A stretch of 64,000 bases of DNA. It comes from Streptomyces fragilis. Its GTDB lineage: Bacteria; Actinomycetota; Actinomycetes; Streptomycetales; Streptomycetaceae. The stretch is from positions 434,001 to 498,000 of the forward strand of contig NZ_BEVZ01000004.1 of NCBI RefSeq assembly GCF_003112515.1, in the 5' to 3' direction. Both the position numbers and the translations under genes were made by a program. Under the pieces are notes generated by a model. The model did not search any database. It was not told the DNA's origin and saw only the letters and a list, made by a program, of their open reading frames with translations. Every line of letters starts with the position of its first letter. The stretch's first letter is position 1. Shown here in pieces: positions 50,746 to 58,409 of this stretch.

Positions 50746-51840
50746 TCAGTGACGTTCGCACCGCGGGAGCTCGTCGGTGCGGCCCTCGCGGATGTCGTCC
50801 AGGGCGCCCAGGGCGTCGTCCAGGTCGCCGACCTTGACCAGGGTGAGGCCGTCGGGGATGTCCTCGGCGGCCGTCGCGCAGTTCTTCTCCGGCGTCAGGA
50901 AGTACTTCGCGCCCTTGGCCCGCGCGCCCAGCGTCTTCATGCTGATGCCGCCGATGGGGCCGACCTCGCCCTCGTCGTCGATGGTGCCCGTGCCGGCCAC
51001 GAACGCCCCGCCGGTGAGGCTGCCCGGCGTCAGCTTGTCGTAGATGCCGAGGGCGAACATCAGGCCGGCGCTGGGGCCGCCGACGTCGGCGAGCTTGATG
51101 TCGATGGAGAACGGGAACGTGTGGTCGGTCCCGGCCGCGATGCCCACGATGGCGCGCGGCTGGGCTGCGTCACGGGACTTCGCCGTGGTGATGGTGACGT
51201 CCTCGGTCCGCTTCGGCCTGCGGCCCTCCCGCTCGGCCGCCGCCTGCTCCTTGGCGGGCACGATGGTGAAGACCACCTTCTCGCCCGGCTTGTGACGCGT
51301 CACCAGCTTGGACACGTCCCCGGGCTCCTTCACCGGCGTGCCGTCGACGGCCTTGACGACGTCCCCCGCGTGCAGCACGCCCTCGGCCGGGGTGTCCTTG
51401 ACCACCGTGGAGACCACCACCCACGACTCGACCGGGATGTCCAGCTCGCGCAGGGCGGCGACCTTGGCGCTCTCCTGGGACTGGCTGAACTCCTCGGCGT
51501 TCTCCTGGCTCGACTCCTCCTCGGTCTGCCCCTCCGGGAAGAGCGTGTCGTGCGGCACCACCCTGTTGTCGTGGGCCAGCCAGCCGTACATCGCCGACAC
51601 CAGGTTCAGCCGGTAGTCCGGGCTGGTGACCCGCACGGTGGTCATGTTGAGGTGACCGTCCGCGGGATAGGTGCGGTGGCCGGAGATCTGCAGCACGGGC
51701 TCGCCGTCATGCTTGCCGAGGGTGTTCACCGTCGGGCCGGGCGTCATCTCCGAGTACTCGGTCGGGACGGCCAGTCCCGCGCACAGGAGCACGATCAGCA
51801 TCAGGGTCGAGGCGAGCATCGTCGCAGTGCGGCGTGGCAT
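50746..51840 (-). CDS. YlbL-type PDZ and Lon-like (S16) protease
   Basis: A 364-residue membrane-anchored protease. An N-terminal segment (TLMLIVLLCAGLAVPTEY) anchors it, a PDZ domain lies at about 125-200 (TPAEGVLHAGDVVKAVDGTP), and a Lon-type S16 domain follows. The Ser-Lys dyad is in ADVGGPSAGLMFALG (near residue 254) and GPIGGISMKTLGARA (near 297). The active site faces outside. The substrate is unknown. Confidence 0.9.
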   Translation of the reverse strand: MPRRTATMLASTLMLIVLLCAGLAVPTEYSEMTPGPTVNTLGKHDGEPVLQISGHRTYPADGHLNMTTVRVTSPDYRLNLVSAMYGWLAHDNRVVPHDTLFPEGQTEEESSQENAEEFSQSQESAKVAALRELDIPVESWVVVSTVVKDTPAEGVLHAGDVVKAVDGTPVKEPGDVSKLVTRHKPGEKVVFTIVPAKEQAAAEREGRRPKRTEDVTITTAKSRDAAQPRAIVGIAAGTDHTFPFSIDIKLADVGGPSAGLMFALGIYDKLTPGSLTGGAFVAGTGTIDDEGEVGPIGGISMKTLGARAKGAKYFLTPEKNCATAAEDIPDGLTLVKVGDLDDALGALDDIREGRTDELPRCERH

Positions 51841-51947
51841 GGAACGACAGTACGGGACCGCCCGGCCGGAGCACCGTCGGGGCCGTCCGTACGGGCTGCC
51901 CCGGCGGTGCCCCGGCCTTGTGCCGCTTGTGCCGGAAGGGGCGCGTG

Positions 51948-52130
51948 TCAGGAACCGGAGACCGAGGTGGTGGTCGTCGTCGACCGTTCCATGGCCTCAC
52001 GGAAACGGGCGTACCCCACGAGCTCGGGACCGTCCCCCCGGGTCCTGCGGGTCCGCAGGGCCCAGGTGCCCCACAGACTCGCGCCGATCGCAGCCACAAG
52101 CGGAATCAGCAACCAGGCGAGAGCCGCCAT
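51948..52130 (-). CDS. Small single-pass membrane protein
   Basis: A 60-residue protein with one membrane helix (LAWLLIPLVAAIGASLWGTW), then a basic turn and a Thr/Ser-rich tail (RSTTTTTSVSGS). Its place upstream of the YlbL protease on the same strand is usual in this genus. The function is unknown. Confidence 0.7.
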   Translation of the reverse strand: MAALAWLLIPLVAAIGASLWGTWALRTRRTRGDGPELVGYARFREAMERSTTTTTSVSGS

Positions 52131-52356
52131 GCCGACCTCCCAACCCGAATGAGCGACTGCAACTGAATGATCAGCAGATTAACCATTCACTGTGACAACG
52201 CTCATATCGACCCCCCGGATACGCAACCGGAGGCGGTGCCGGGCGGGCGTGGGAGACGGGTGCGGCGCCGGGTACGGGTGGGGCGGGAGGGCGCGCCGGA
52301 GGGGCGCACGGAGCTCGCGCGGGGCCTGCGGAGCTCGCGCAGGGCGTGCGGCTGTC

Positions 52357-52827
52357 TCAGCAGGCGCCGACCCACTCCTCCGTGCCGTCGCTGAAGCGCT
52401 GGTGCTTCCAGATCGGCACCTCGTGCTTGAGGTCGTCGATCAGCCGCCGGCACGCCTCGAAGGCCTCCGCGCGGTGCGGGCACGACACGGCCACCACGAC
52501 CGCCAGATCACCGACCTCAAGGTCACCCACACGGTGGACGGCCGCCAGCGCCTTGACGGGGAAGTCGGCGGCGACCTTCTCGGCCACCCGCCGTAGCTCC
52601 GTCTCGGCGGAGGGGTGGGCGGAGTACCCCAGCGCGTCCACGTCCGCTCCGCCGTCGTGGTTGCGCACCGTGCCGACGAACAGCGCGGTCCCGCCGGCCG
52701 CGTCGTCCCCGACGGCCCGGAAGACCTCGTCCAGCGACAACGGCGTGTCGCGGATCGCGATCAGCTTCAGGGGGTTCTGCGCCGCGCGCTCACCCGGGTG
52801 GACGTCGGTGGAAGTGGAGTCAGCCAT
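52357..52827 (-). CDS. moaE: Molybdopterin synthase catalytic subunit MoaE
   Basis: A 156-residue MoaE protein that uses the sulfur of MoaD to make molybdopterin. Family blocks are GTALFVGTVRNHDGG, VHRVGDLEVGDLAVVVAVSC and the active-site lysines around HEVPIWKHQRFSDGTEEWV. MoaD and other cofactor genes are not nearby. ATG 52827 (MADSTSTDV) was chosen over ATG 52836. Confidence 0.95.
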   Translation of the reverse strand: MADSTSTDVHPGERAAQNPLKLIAIRDTPLSLDEVFRAVGDDAAGGTALFVGTVRNHDGGADVDALGYSAHPSAETELRRVAEKVAADFPVKALAAVHRVGDLEVGDLAVVVAVSCPHRAEAFEACRRLIDDLKHEVPIWKHQRFSDGTEEWVGAC

Positions 52828-52836
52828 GCCCGCCAT

Positions 52837-53514
52837 CGTGCCCCACGGGCCCCGCCACCGGGAAGGCCCGACCCGCCCGTCCGCCCTGGTCAGCGATTTC
52901 CACGCCGCCGGCGGCACAGCCGCGGCCGGATGCTCCCCACCCGGGCTGCCCGGTGAGTCGACGCGCGAGCGCCACCGGGCCAGGGCCCGCCGGGCGGCTC
53001 GGCGCCGAGGCCCCGCGAGTCAGCCGCCGGTGGGCCCGGGGGCCTGGGCAGGTCAGTCATCGCCAGGCCAGGGTGGCCGGGCAGTCAGTCGTCGCCAGGC
53101 CGGGGCGGCCGGATGGGCCGGCGCAGACAGGCCTCGCGGCCGTACGGGGCCGTGCCACCGGGCCCGGGCCCGCCGGGCGGCTCGGCGCCGAGGCCCCGCG
53201 AGCCAGCCGCCGGTGGGCCCGGGGGCCTGGGCAGGTCAGTCGTCGCCAGGCCAGGGTGGCCGGGCAAGTCAGTCGTCGCCAGGCCGGGATGGCCGGGCAA
53301 GTCAGTCGTCGCCAGGCCGGGGCGGCCGGATGGGCCGGCGCAGACAGGCCTCGCGGCCGTACGGGGCCGTGCCACCGGGCCCGGGCCCGCCGGGCGGCTC
53401 ACCGGTGGCAGACCGGTGCGGGCCGGGGCCAGCGGCGGCAGACCCGCGGGCCGGGGGCAGTGGTGGCGGGCCCGTGCGGGCCGGAGGGGGTCAGCGGCGG
53501 CGGGCCGGAGGGGG
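52837..53514. other. 678-bp gap with repeats, no gene
   Basis: Open frames here arise from GC bias and repeat structure. Besides the 183-bp repeat, the right side (53473-53520) has two copies of a 23-base unit gtcagcggcggcgggccgg. The gap should hold the moaE promoter at its left end. Confidence 0.7.
52971..53400. repeat. 183-bp direct repeat, two and a bit copies
   Basis: Copy one is 52971-53153, copy two 53154-53370, and a partial third starts at 53371. The copies are almost identical; copy two has one extra base plus one extra 33-base subunit (gtcagtcgtcgccaggcc type). The array fills much of the gap between moaE and the epimerase gene. Length differences are not multiples of three, so it is not coding. 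Confidence 0.9.
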
Positions 53515-54645
53515 TCAGCGGCGGCGGGCGCGGCGGGCTCGGCGGATGACGGCCGCGGTGCCGAGGAGGGCCACCGTCGCCCCCGCCGCACCCGCCGCGG
53601 TGGCGTCCTTGCGGCCCAGCCGCCGTCCGGCGACCGTGTGCCGTCCGGCGACCTCGGCGAGCAGCTCGGCGAGCACCTCCTCGTTGCTCCACCGCGCCCG
53701 CCACCCCGCGTCGTGCAGCCGGCTGCCGCTGACCACCCACGGGTACATCGTGTAGGCGAGGTCTCCCGCCGGGGAGGGCGTCAGCCCGATGCGGTGCAGG
53801 CGTGCCGCCGCGCCCAGCGCCACCGCGGACGGCAGCTCCATCCGGCGGATCCCGCTGAGGTCCTCGACCTCCTCCTGCTCCAGCCAGCCGTCGCAGCCGA
53901 CGGCCACCTCCCCCTCGACCTTCTCCAGCACCGCGTACTCCAGCGCGGAGCACAGGTCGTCGACGTGGCAGAACTGCCAGGCCGGCCGCGACCCGGCCAC
54001 CACGAGCAGCCGCGGCGACTCGAAGTACCTGGTCAGAGCGGTGTCCGTGCCGCCGCCCACCAGGACGGCGGGGCGCAGGACGGTGACGTTGAGCCCCGGG
54101 TGGGCGCGCGGGGCCCGCCGCCCCAGCCGCTCGATCTCCAGCAGGTCGCCGACAGCCGTCGCCTCCGCGGTGGCCCGCAGCTCGGCGTCCTCGGCGAGCG
54201 GCAGCTCGTTGTCCGGCAGCGCGCCGTAGACCATGGCGGAGGTGCAGAGCACCACGCGCCGCACCCCGGCCGCGGCGGACGCCGTGAGCACCGTCTGGGT
54301 GCCGCGCACGTTGTAGGCGGTGCGGGCCGCCGGGTCGGTCTCCAGGTCGAGGTCGACCGCCAGGTGGACGACCACGTCCACGCCGCGCAGCCGCTCGGCG
54401 AGGGCCGGGTCGCGGATGTCGAGGACGTGCCACCGGGCGGCGGCGCAGTCGCCGCGCCGCTCGTCCAGGGCCACCACCTGCCGGATCTCCGGCGAGGCGG
54501 CGAGCCGCTCGGTCAGCAGCGCGCCGACGCCGGACGCCGCGCCGGTGACGGCCACGACGGGCCCCCGCCCGGCGGGGGGTCGGGCCGACGACGCGTCGGC
54601 CGGGGCGTTTCGCGCTGCGCGAACCTGCGGATCTGGGGAACTCAC
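53515..54645 (-). CDS. NAD-dependent epimerase/dehydratase (SDR family)
   Basis: A 376-residue extended SDR protein. The cofactor loop is VAVTGAASGVGALLTERLAA, followed by HVLDIRDPALAERL and VVHLAVDLD. The Tyr-Lys position is replaced: the usual YxxxK is not clear around TSAMVYGALPDNELPLAED, so catalysis may differ. The final 50 residues include a hydrophobic segment (AAGAAGATVALLGTAAVI) and a basic tail, suggesting membrane attachment. Function unknown. GTG 54645 is the start. Confidence 0.8.
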   Translation of the reverse strand: MSSPDPQVRAARNAPADASSARPPAGRGPVVAVTGAASGVGALLTERLAASPEIRQVVALDERRGDCAAARWHVLDIRDPALAERLRGVDVVVHLAVDLDLETDPAARTAYNVRGTQTVLTASAAAGVRRVVLCTSAMVYGALPDNELPLAEDAELRATAEATAVGDLLEIERLGRRAPRAHPGLNVTVLRPAVLVGGGTDTALTRYFESPRLLVVAGSRPAWQFCHVDDLCSALEYAVLEKVEGEVAVGCDGWLEQEEVEDLSGIRRMELPSAVALGAAARLHRIGLTPSPAGDLAYTMYPWVVSGSRLHDAGWRARWSNEEVLAELLAEVAGRHTVAGRRLGRKDATAAGAAGATVALLGTAAVIRRARRARRR

Positions 54646-54840
54646 CAGGTGTCTCCAGCGGTTGTCTTGAAGAGGAACGCGCGTGCCGCGTGTACGAACC
54701 AGGTGCCATCCATCCTGCCGCAGGCCGATGGTCGGCGGAGCATCAAGGCTCTATCGGGCCGGGGTGTCTACGCTGGGTGGTGATGTCGGGCAGCCGCGCC
54801 GCCGGAGGAAGACCGGTGGCCCAACCAGCCGAGGAACCCC

Positions 54841-56358
54841 GTGAGTGACAATCCATTCGGATTCGGCCTTCCGCCGGAGGAGCCGGACGACGGCGACGAG
54901 GGCAAGAAGAAGGACCAGCAGAGCGGCGGTGGGCAGGAACCGGCCAACCCGTTCGGTTTCGGCGTGCCGGGAGCCGGGGGCTTTGGCGGTGGCGCGGACA
55001 ATCCGTTCGCGTCGCTCTTCGGCTCCTTCGGTTCCATGCCGCCCGGCGGCGGCATGAACCCCGCCGACCTGGGCGCCGCCTTCCAGCAGCTCGGCCAGAT
55101 GCTCTCCTACGAGGGCGGTCCGGTGAACTGGGACATGGCCAAGCAGATCGCCCGCCAGGCGGTCTCCCAGGGCGCGCCGGACGGCACCAAGGACGCCAGC
55201 GTCGGCCCCGCCGAGCGCTCGGCGGTCGAGGAGGCCGTGCGCCTCGCCGACCTGTGGCTGGACGGCGTGACGTCCCTGCCGTCCGGTGCGGCGACGACGC
55301 TGGCCTGGAGCCGTGCGGAGTGGGTCGAGGCGACCCTGCCCGCGTGGAAGGAGCTCGTCGACCCGGTCGCCGAGCGCGTCGGCACGGCCATGGGCCAGGT
55401 GCTGCCCGAGGAGATGCAGGCCATGGCGGGCCCGCTGCTCGGGATGATGCGTTCGATGGGTGGCGCCATGTTCGGCGCGCAGATCGGCCAGGCCGTGGGC
55501 GTGCTCGCCGGCGAGGTGGTCGGATCGACCGACATCGGTCTCCCGCTCGGTCCGGCCGGCAAGGCCGCGCTGCTGCCGCGGAACATCGAGACCTTCGGCA
55601 AGGACCTCGGCGTCCCGCTGGAGGAGGTCCGCCTGTACCTGGCCCTGCGCGAGGCCGCCCACCAGCGGCTCTTCGCCCATGTGCCGTGGCTGCGGTCGCA
55701 CCTGTTCGGCGCGGTCGAGGGCTACGCCCGGGGCATCAAGGTGGACACCTCCAAGTTGGAGGACGTGGTCGGCCAGTTCGACCCGCAGAACCCGGAGCAG
55801 TTGCAGGAGGCCCTGCAGCAGGGCATGTTCCAGCCCGAGGACACCCCGGAGCAGAAGGCCGCCCTGGCCCGTCTGGAGACGGCGCTGGCGCTGGTCGAGG
55901 GCTGGGTCGACGCGGTGGTGCACGCCGCCGCCACGCCGCGCCTGACGTCGGCGGGCGCGCTGCGCGAGACGCTGCGCCGCCGCCGCGCCTCGGGCGGTCC
56001 CGCGGAGCAGACCTTCGCCACGCTGATCGGCCTGGAGCTGCGTCCGCGCCGGCTGCGGGACGCCTCGCGCCTGTGGGCGTCGCTCACCGACGCGCGCGGC
56101 GTGGACGGCCGGGACGCCCTGTGGGCACACCCGGACATGCTGCCCAACGCCACCGACCTCGACGACCCGGACGGCTTCGTCCACCGCGAGCAGATGGACT
56201 TTTCCGAGTGGGACAAGATGCTCGGTGAGGCCGCGGGCGGCGGTGCCCAGGGCTCCGGTCCGGGTAAGGAGACCGGCGGCGGCCCGCCGGAGGGCGGCCC
56301 CGAGGCCGGCCCGAAGGGCCAGGCCGGCGACGACCCGAAGGGCGAAGGTTCCGAGTGA
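54841..56358 (+). CDS. DUF2342 zinc-dependent metalloprotease-like protein
   Basis: A 505-residue protein of the DUF2342 family annotated as zinc-dependent metalloprotease. The first 85 residues are low complexity with repeats NPFGFG, and the last 60 are Gly/Pro-rich. The family block is LREAAHQRLFAHVPWLRSHL (near residue 275), then EGWVDAVVHAAATPRL. A canonical HExxH is absent, so protease activity is uncertain. GTG 54841 starts it. The next Nudix gene overlaps by four bases. Order resembles the mycobacterial Rv3193c-Rv3197 region. Confidence 0.85.
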   Translation: MSDNPFGFGLPPEEPDDGDEGKKKDQQSGGGQEPANPFGFGVPGAGGFGGGADNPFASLFGSFGSMPPGGGMNPADLGAAFQQLGQMLSYEGGPVNWDMAKQIARQAVSQGAPDGTKDASVGPAERSAVEEAVRLADLWLDGVTSLPSGAATTLAWSRAEWVEATLPAWKELVDPVAERVGTAMGQVLPEEMQAMAGPLLGMMRSMGGAMFGAQIGQAVGVLAGEVVGSTDIGLPLGPAGKAALLPRNIETFGKDLGVPLEEVRLYLALREAAHQRLFAHVPWLRSHLFGAVEGYARGIKVDTSKLEDVVGQFDPQNPEQLQEALQQGMFQPEDTPEQKAALARLETALALVEGWVDAVVHAAATPRLTSAGALRETLRRRRASGGPAEQTFATLIGLELRPRRLRDASRLWASLTDARGVDGRDALWAHPDMLPNATDLDDPDGFVHREQMDFSEWDKMLGEAAGGGAQGSGPGKETGGGPPEGGPEAGPKGQAGDDPKGEGSE

Positions 56359-56882
56359 CCCTGCACGACGACGCCGTCCAGGTGCTGGACGGCCTGCGGA
56401 CCGCGACGGACTCCCAGGAGGAGCTCCGCCAGGTCTACCTGAAGCACCTGGGCGAGCACGCCGACGGCCTGTGGCGCGAGTGCTCCGACGGGCACATCAC
56501 GGCGAGCGCGCTGGTGATCGACCCGGAGGGCGGCCGGGTGCTGCTGACCTTCCACCGCAAGCTGCGGATGTGGCTGCAGATGGGCGGCCACTGCGAGCCC
56601 GGCGACACCACCCTGGCCGGAGCGGCGCTGCGCGAGGCGACGGAGGAGTCCGGCATCCCCGGGCTGCGCCTGCTGGGCGACACCCCGGTGCGGCTGGACC
56701 GCCACCACACCCCGTGCGCCTGGCACCTGGACGTGCAGTACGCGGCGCTCGCGCCGGGCGGGGCGGTGGAGGCCATCAGCGAGGAGTCGCTGGACCTGCG
56801 CTGGTTCCCGTACGCCGAGGTGCCGGACGTCGCGGACACCTCGGTGGTCCGCCTGGTGGAGGCGACCCGGGCGCTGCTGTGA
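56355..56882 (+). CDS. Nudix hydrolase
   Basis: A 175-residue Nudix protein. The catalytic helix REATEESGI is intact within GGHCEPGDTTLAGAALREAT, and the first Glu of the box is replaced by Thr/Asp, as in the sub-group with the GGHCEPGD motif. It would hydrolyse a nucleoside diphosphate linked to some moiety; the substrate is not known. GTG 56355 overlaps the upstream stop as GTGA, indicating coupling. Confidence 0.9.
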   Translation: MTLHDDAVQVLDGLRTATDSQEELRQVYLKHLGEHADGLWRECSDGHITASALVIDPEGGRVLLTFHRKLRMWLQMGGHCEPGDTTLAGAALREATEESGIPGLRLLGDTPVRLDRHHTPCAWHLDVQYAALAPGGAVEAISEESLDLRWFPYAEVPDVADTSVVRLVEATRALL

Positions 56883-56896
56883 GCGCGTGAGCCCGT

Positions 56897-56939
56897 ACGG
56901 GAAGGGGCGGCCACCGTGCCGGTGGCCGCCCCTTCCCGT
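56897..56939. terminator. 20-bp hairpin between Nudix and AIM24 genes
   Basis: A perfect stem of 20 bp (56897-56916 with 56920-56939, loop tgc) separates convergent genes and probably ends both transcripts. Confidence 0.85.
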
Positions 56940-56943
56940 GCCG

Positions 56944-57699
56944 TCAGTTCCAGGCGTTGTTCTGGTTCTGCGCCCGCGCGCCCTGCTGGCCCATGCCGAA
57001 CTGGGCGGCGACGCCCGAGCCGATCTGGGCGTTCTGCGGCGGGAGCAGCTCACTGGGCTGCACCAGCGCGAAGCCGGTGCCCATGAAGCTGAGCTCCCAG
57101 CCCTCGCCGGTGTTGCCGCGGCGCCGCCAGACCCCCGAGGAGTGGGTCTGCGCCTGCATCTGGACCCGCAGCGAGGTCGACCAGGCGATCACGGCGTCGG
57201 CGTCCACGTTCACGTACCGGTCCGGGGTGACCTGGAGCATCAGCGGCGCGCCGGAGGTCATGAGCGCGACCTTGCCCCGGCCGGAGATGTTGAGCTGGTA
57301 CTTCCCGGACCCCGAGATGCCGTACAGGCTGTCGACCGCGATGACCTCGTGGTGCAGCGCGGAGTCCATCGCCAGCACGTAGGAGCTGTCGACGGTGAGG
57401 CCGTCCTGGTCGACGTCCACCAGGTGGACGTACTGGGCCATGTTGGCCAGGTACACCGTGCCCTGCCCGTGGCAGCGCATCAGGTCCAGGCCCTCGCCGG
57501 TGCGGCGGCGGGCGTTGCGCTGGTTGCCCGTCTGGTACTCGGCGTCGAACTCGACGAGGCCCTGGTAGGCGACCATCGATCCCTTGCGGGCCAGGACGTC
57601 GCGGTTGCCGTCGACCAGGACGCGCAGCATCTGGCTGTTCTGCAGGCTCCAGTGCTCCTGGGTCTGCTGCTCGTTGTAGGCGAAAATCGGGCTCTGCAT
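56944..57699 (-). CDS. AIM24-family protein (third of cluster)
   Basis: A 251-residue protein of the AIM24 family. It shares with the next two genes the pattern VLARKGSMVAYQGLVEFDAE, LMRCHGQGTVYLANMA and ISGSGKYQLNISGRGKVALM. The tail is Gln/Asn-rich (GMGQQGARAQNQNNAWN). Such proteins form beta-barrel-like trimers and often accompany TerD. No catalytic residues are evident. ATG 57699. Confidence 0.85.
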   Translation of the reverse strand: MQSPIFAYNEQQTQEHWSLQNSQMLRVLVDGNRDVLARKGSMVAYQGLVEFDAEYQTGNQRNARRRTGEGLDLMRCHGQGTVYLANMAQYVHLVDVDQDGLTVDSSYVLAMDSALHHEVIAVDSLYGISGSGKYQLNISGRGKVALMTSGAPLMLQVTPDRYVNVDADAVIAWSTSLRVQMQAQTHSSGVWRRRGNTGEGWELSFMGTGFALVQPSELLPPQNAQIGSGVAAQFGMGQQGARAQNQNNAWN

Positions 57700-57717
57700 G
57701 ATCGGTCGTTCTCCCCC

Positions 57718-58398
57718 TCAGCCCCGGATCCGGAGACGGTCGGTGCTGTCCTCGCTCGGCTGGACGACGACGATGCCCGTGCCGGAGAACGCCATCTGGA
57801 AGGCCTCCCCGCTGCCGCGGCCGATCAGCGAGGACGCCTTGAAGCTGCGCTTGCCCTTCACCTTGAGGTTCGGGGACCAGGCGATCAGCGAGTCCGGGTC
57901 GACGTAGGTCTCGTCCTCGCCGCCGCCGCAGTCGACCACTATCGGAGCTCCGCGGGAGGTGATGGCGACCCAGCCCTGGCCTTCGATCCTGGTGTTCCAC
58001 AGGCCCTGGCCGGCGAACTTGGCCATGCCCTTGACCCGCTCGACGCCCCACTTCAGGTGGGCGTCGAAGGCGAGCAGGTTGGTCGCGTTGACCGAGAGCG
58101 CCTCGCCGTTGAGGTTGATCACGATGACGTCGGCGCCGTAGTCCGCCAGGTACAGGATCCCGTCGCCGTGGCAGCGCATCAGCGCGGCGCCCTCGCCGGT
58201 GACCCAGTCCTTGGCGATCTGCCGGACGGCCGGCGGGTTGGGCTCGTACTGCACGAAGCCCTCGTAGGCGACCATGGAGCCGACCCTGGCGAGGAGGTCG
58301 TGCCCGGTCTGCATGGCGATCTTCGCCATGTGGGTCCCGTGGTTCTCCATGCGGGCGACGACGGGTGCGGGGGCGTGGCCCGCGAGCTGCTGGTTCAT
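57718..58398 (-). CDS. AIM24-family protein (second of cluster)
   Basis: A 226-residue AIM24 protein. Related blocks are LLARVGSMVAYEGFVQYEPN, LMRCHGDGILYLADYG and GLWNTRIEGQGWVAITSRG. It starts 11 bases after the TerD-AIM24 fusion stop, with ggag before the ATG, so all three genes form one operon. Confidence 0.85.
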   Translation of the reverse strand: MNQQLAGHAPAPVVARMENHGTHMAKIAMQTGHDLLARVGSMVAYEGFVQYEPNPPAVRQIAKDWVTGEGAALMRCHGDGILYLADYGADVIVINLNGEALSVNATNLLAFDAHLKWGVERVKGMAKFAGQGLWNTRIEGQGWVAITSRGAPIVVDCGGGEDETYVDPDSLIAWSPNLKVKGKRSFKASSLIGRGSGEAFQMAFSGTGIVVVQPSEDSTDRLRIRG

Positions 58399-58409
58399 GT
58401 CGGGCTCCC

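Noticed and set aside
52971..53400. CRISPR array
   Set aside because: The units are long and directly tandem, without unique spacers of constant size, and no cas genes are present.
53113..54783. A 556-codon plus-strand frame across the repeats and the epimerase gene
   Set aside because: It is antisense to the epimerase gene and its N-terminal part is translated tandem repeat.
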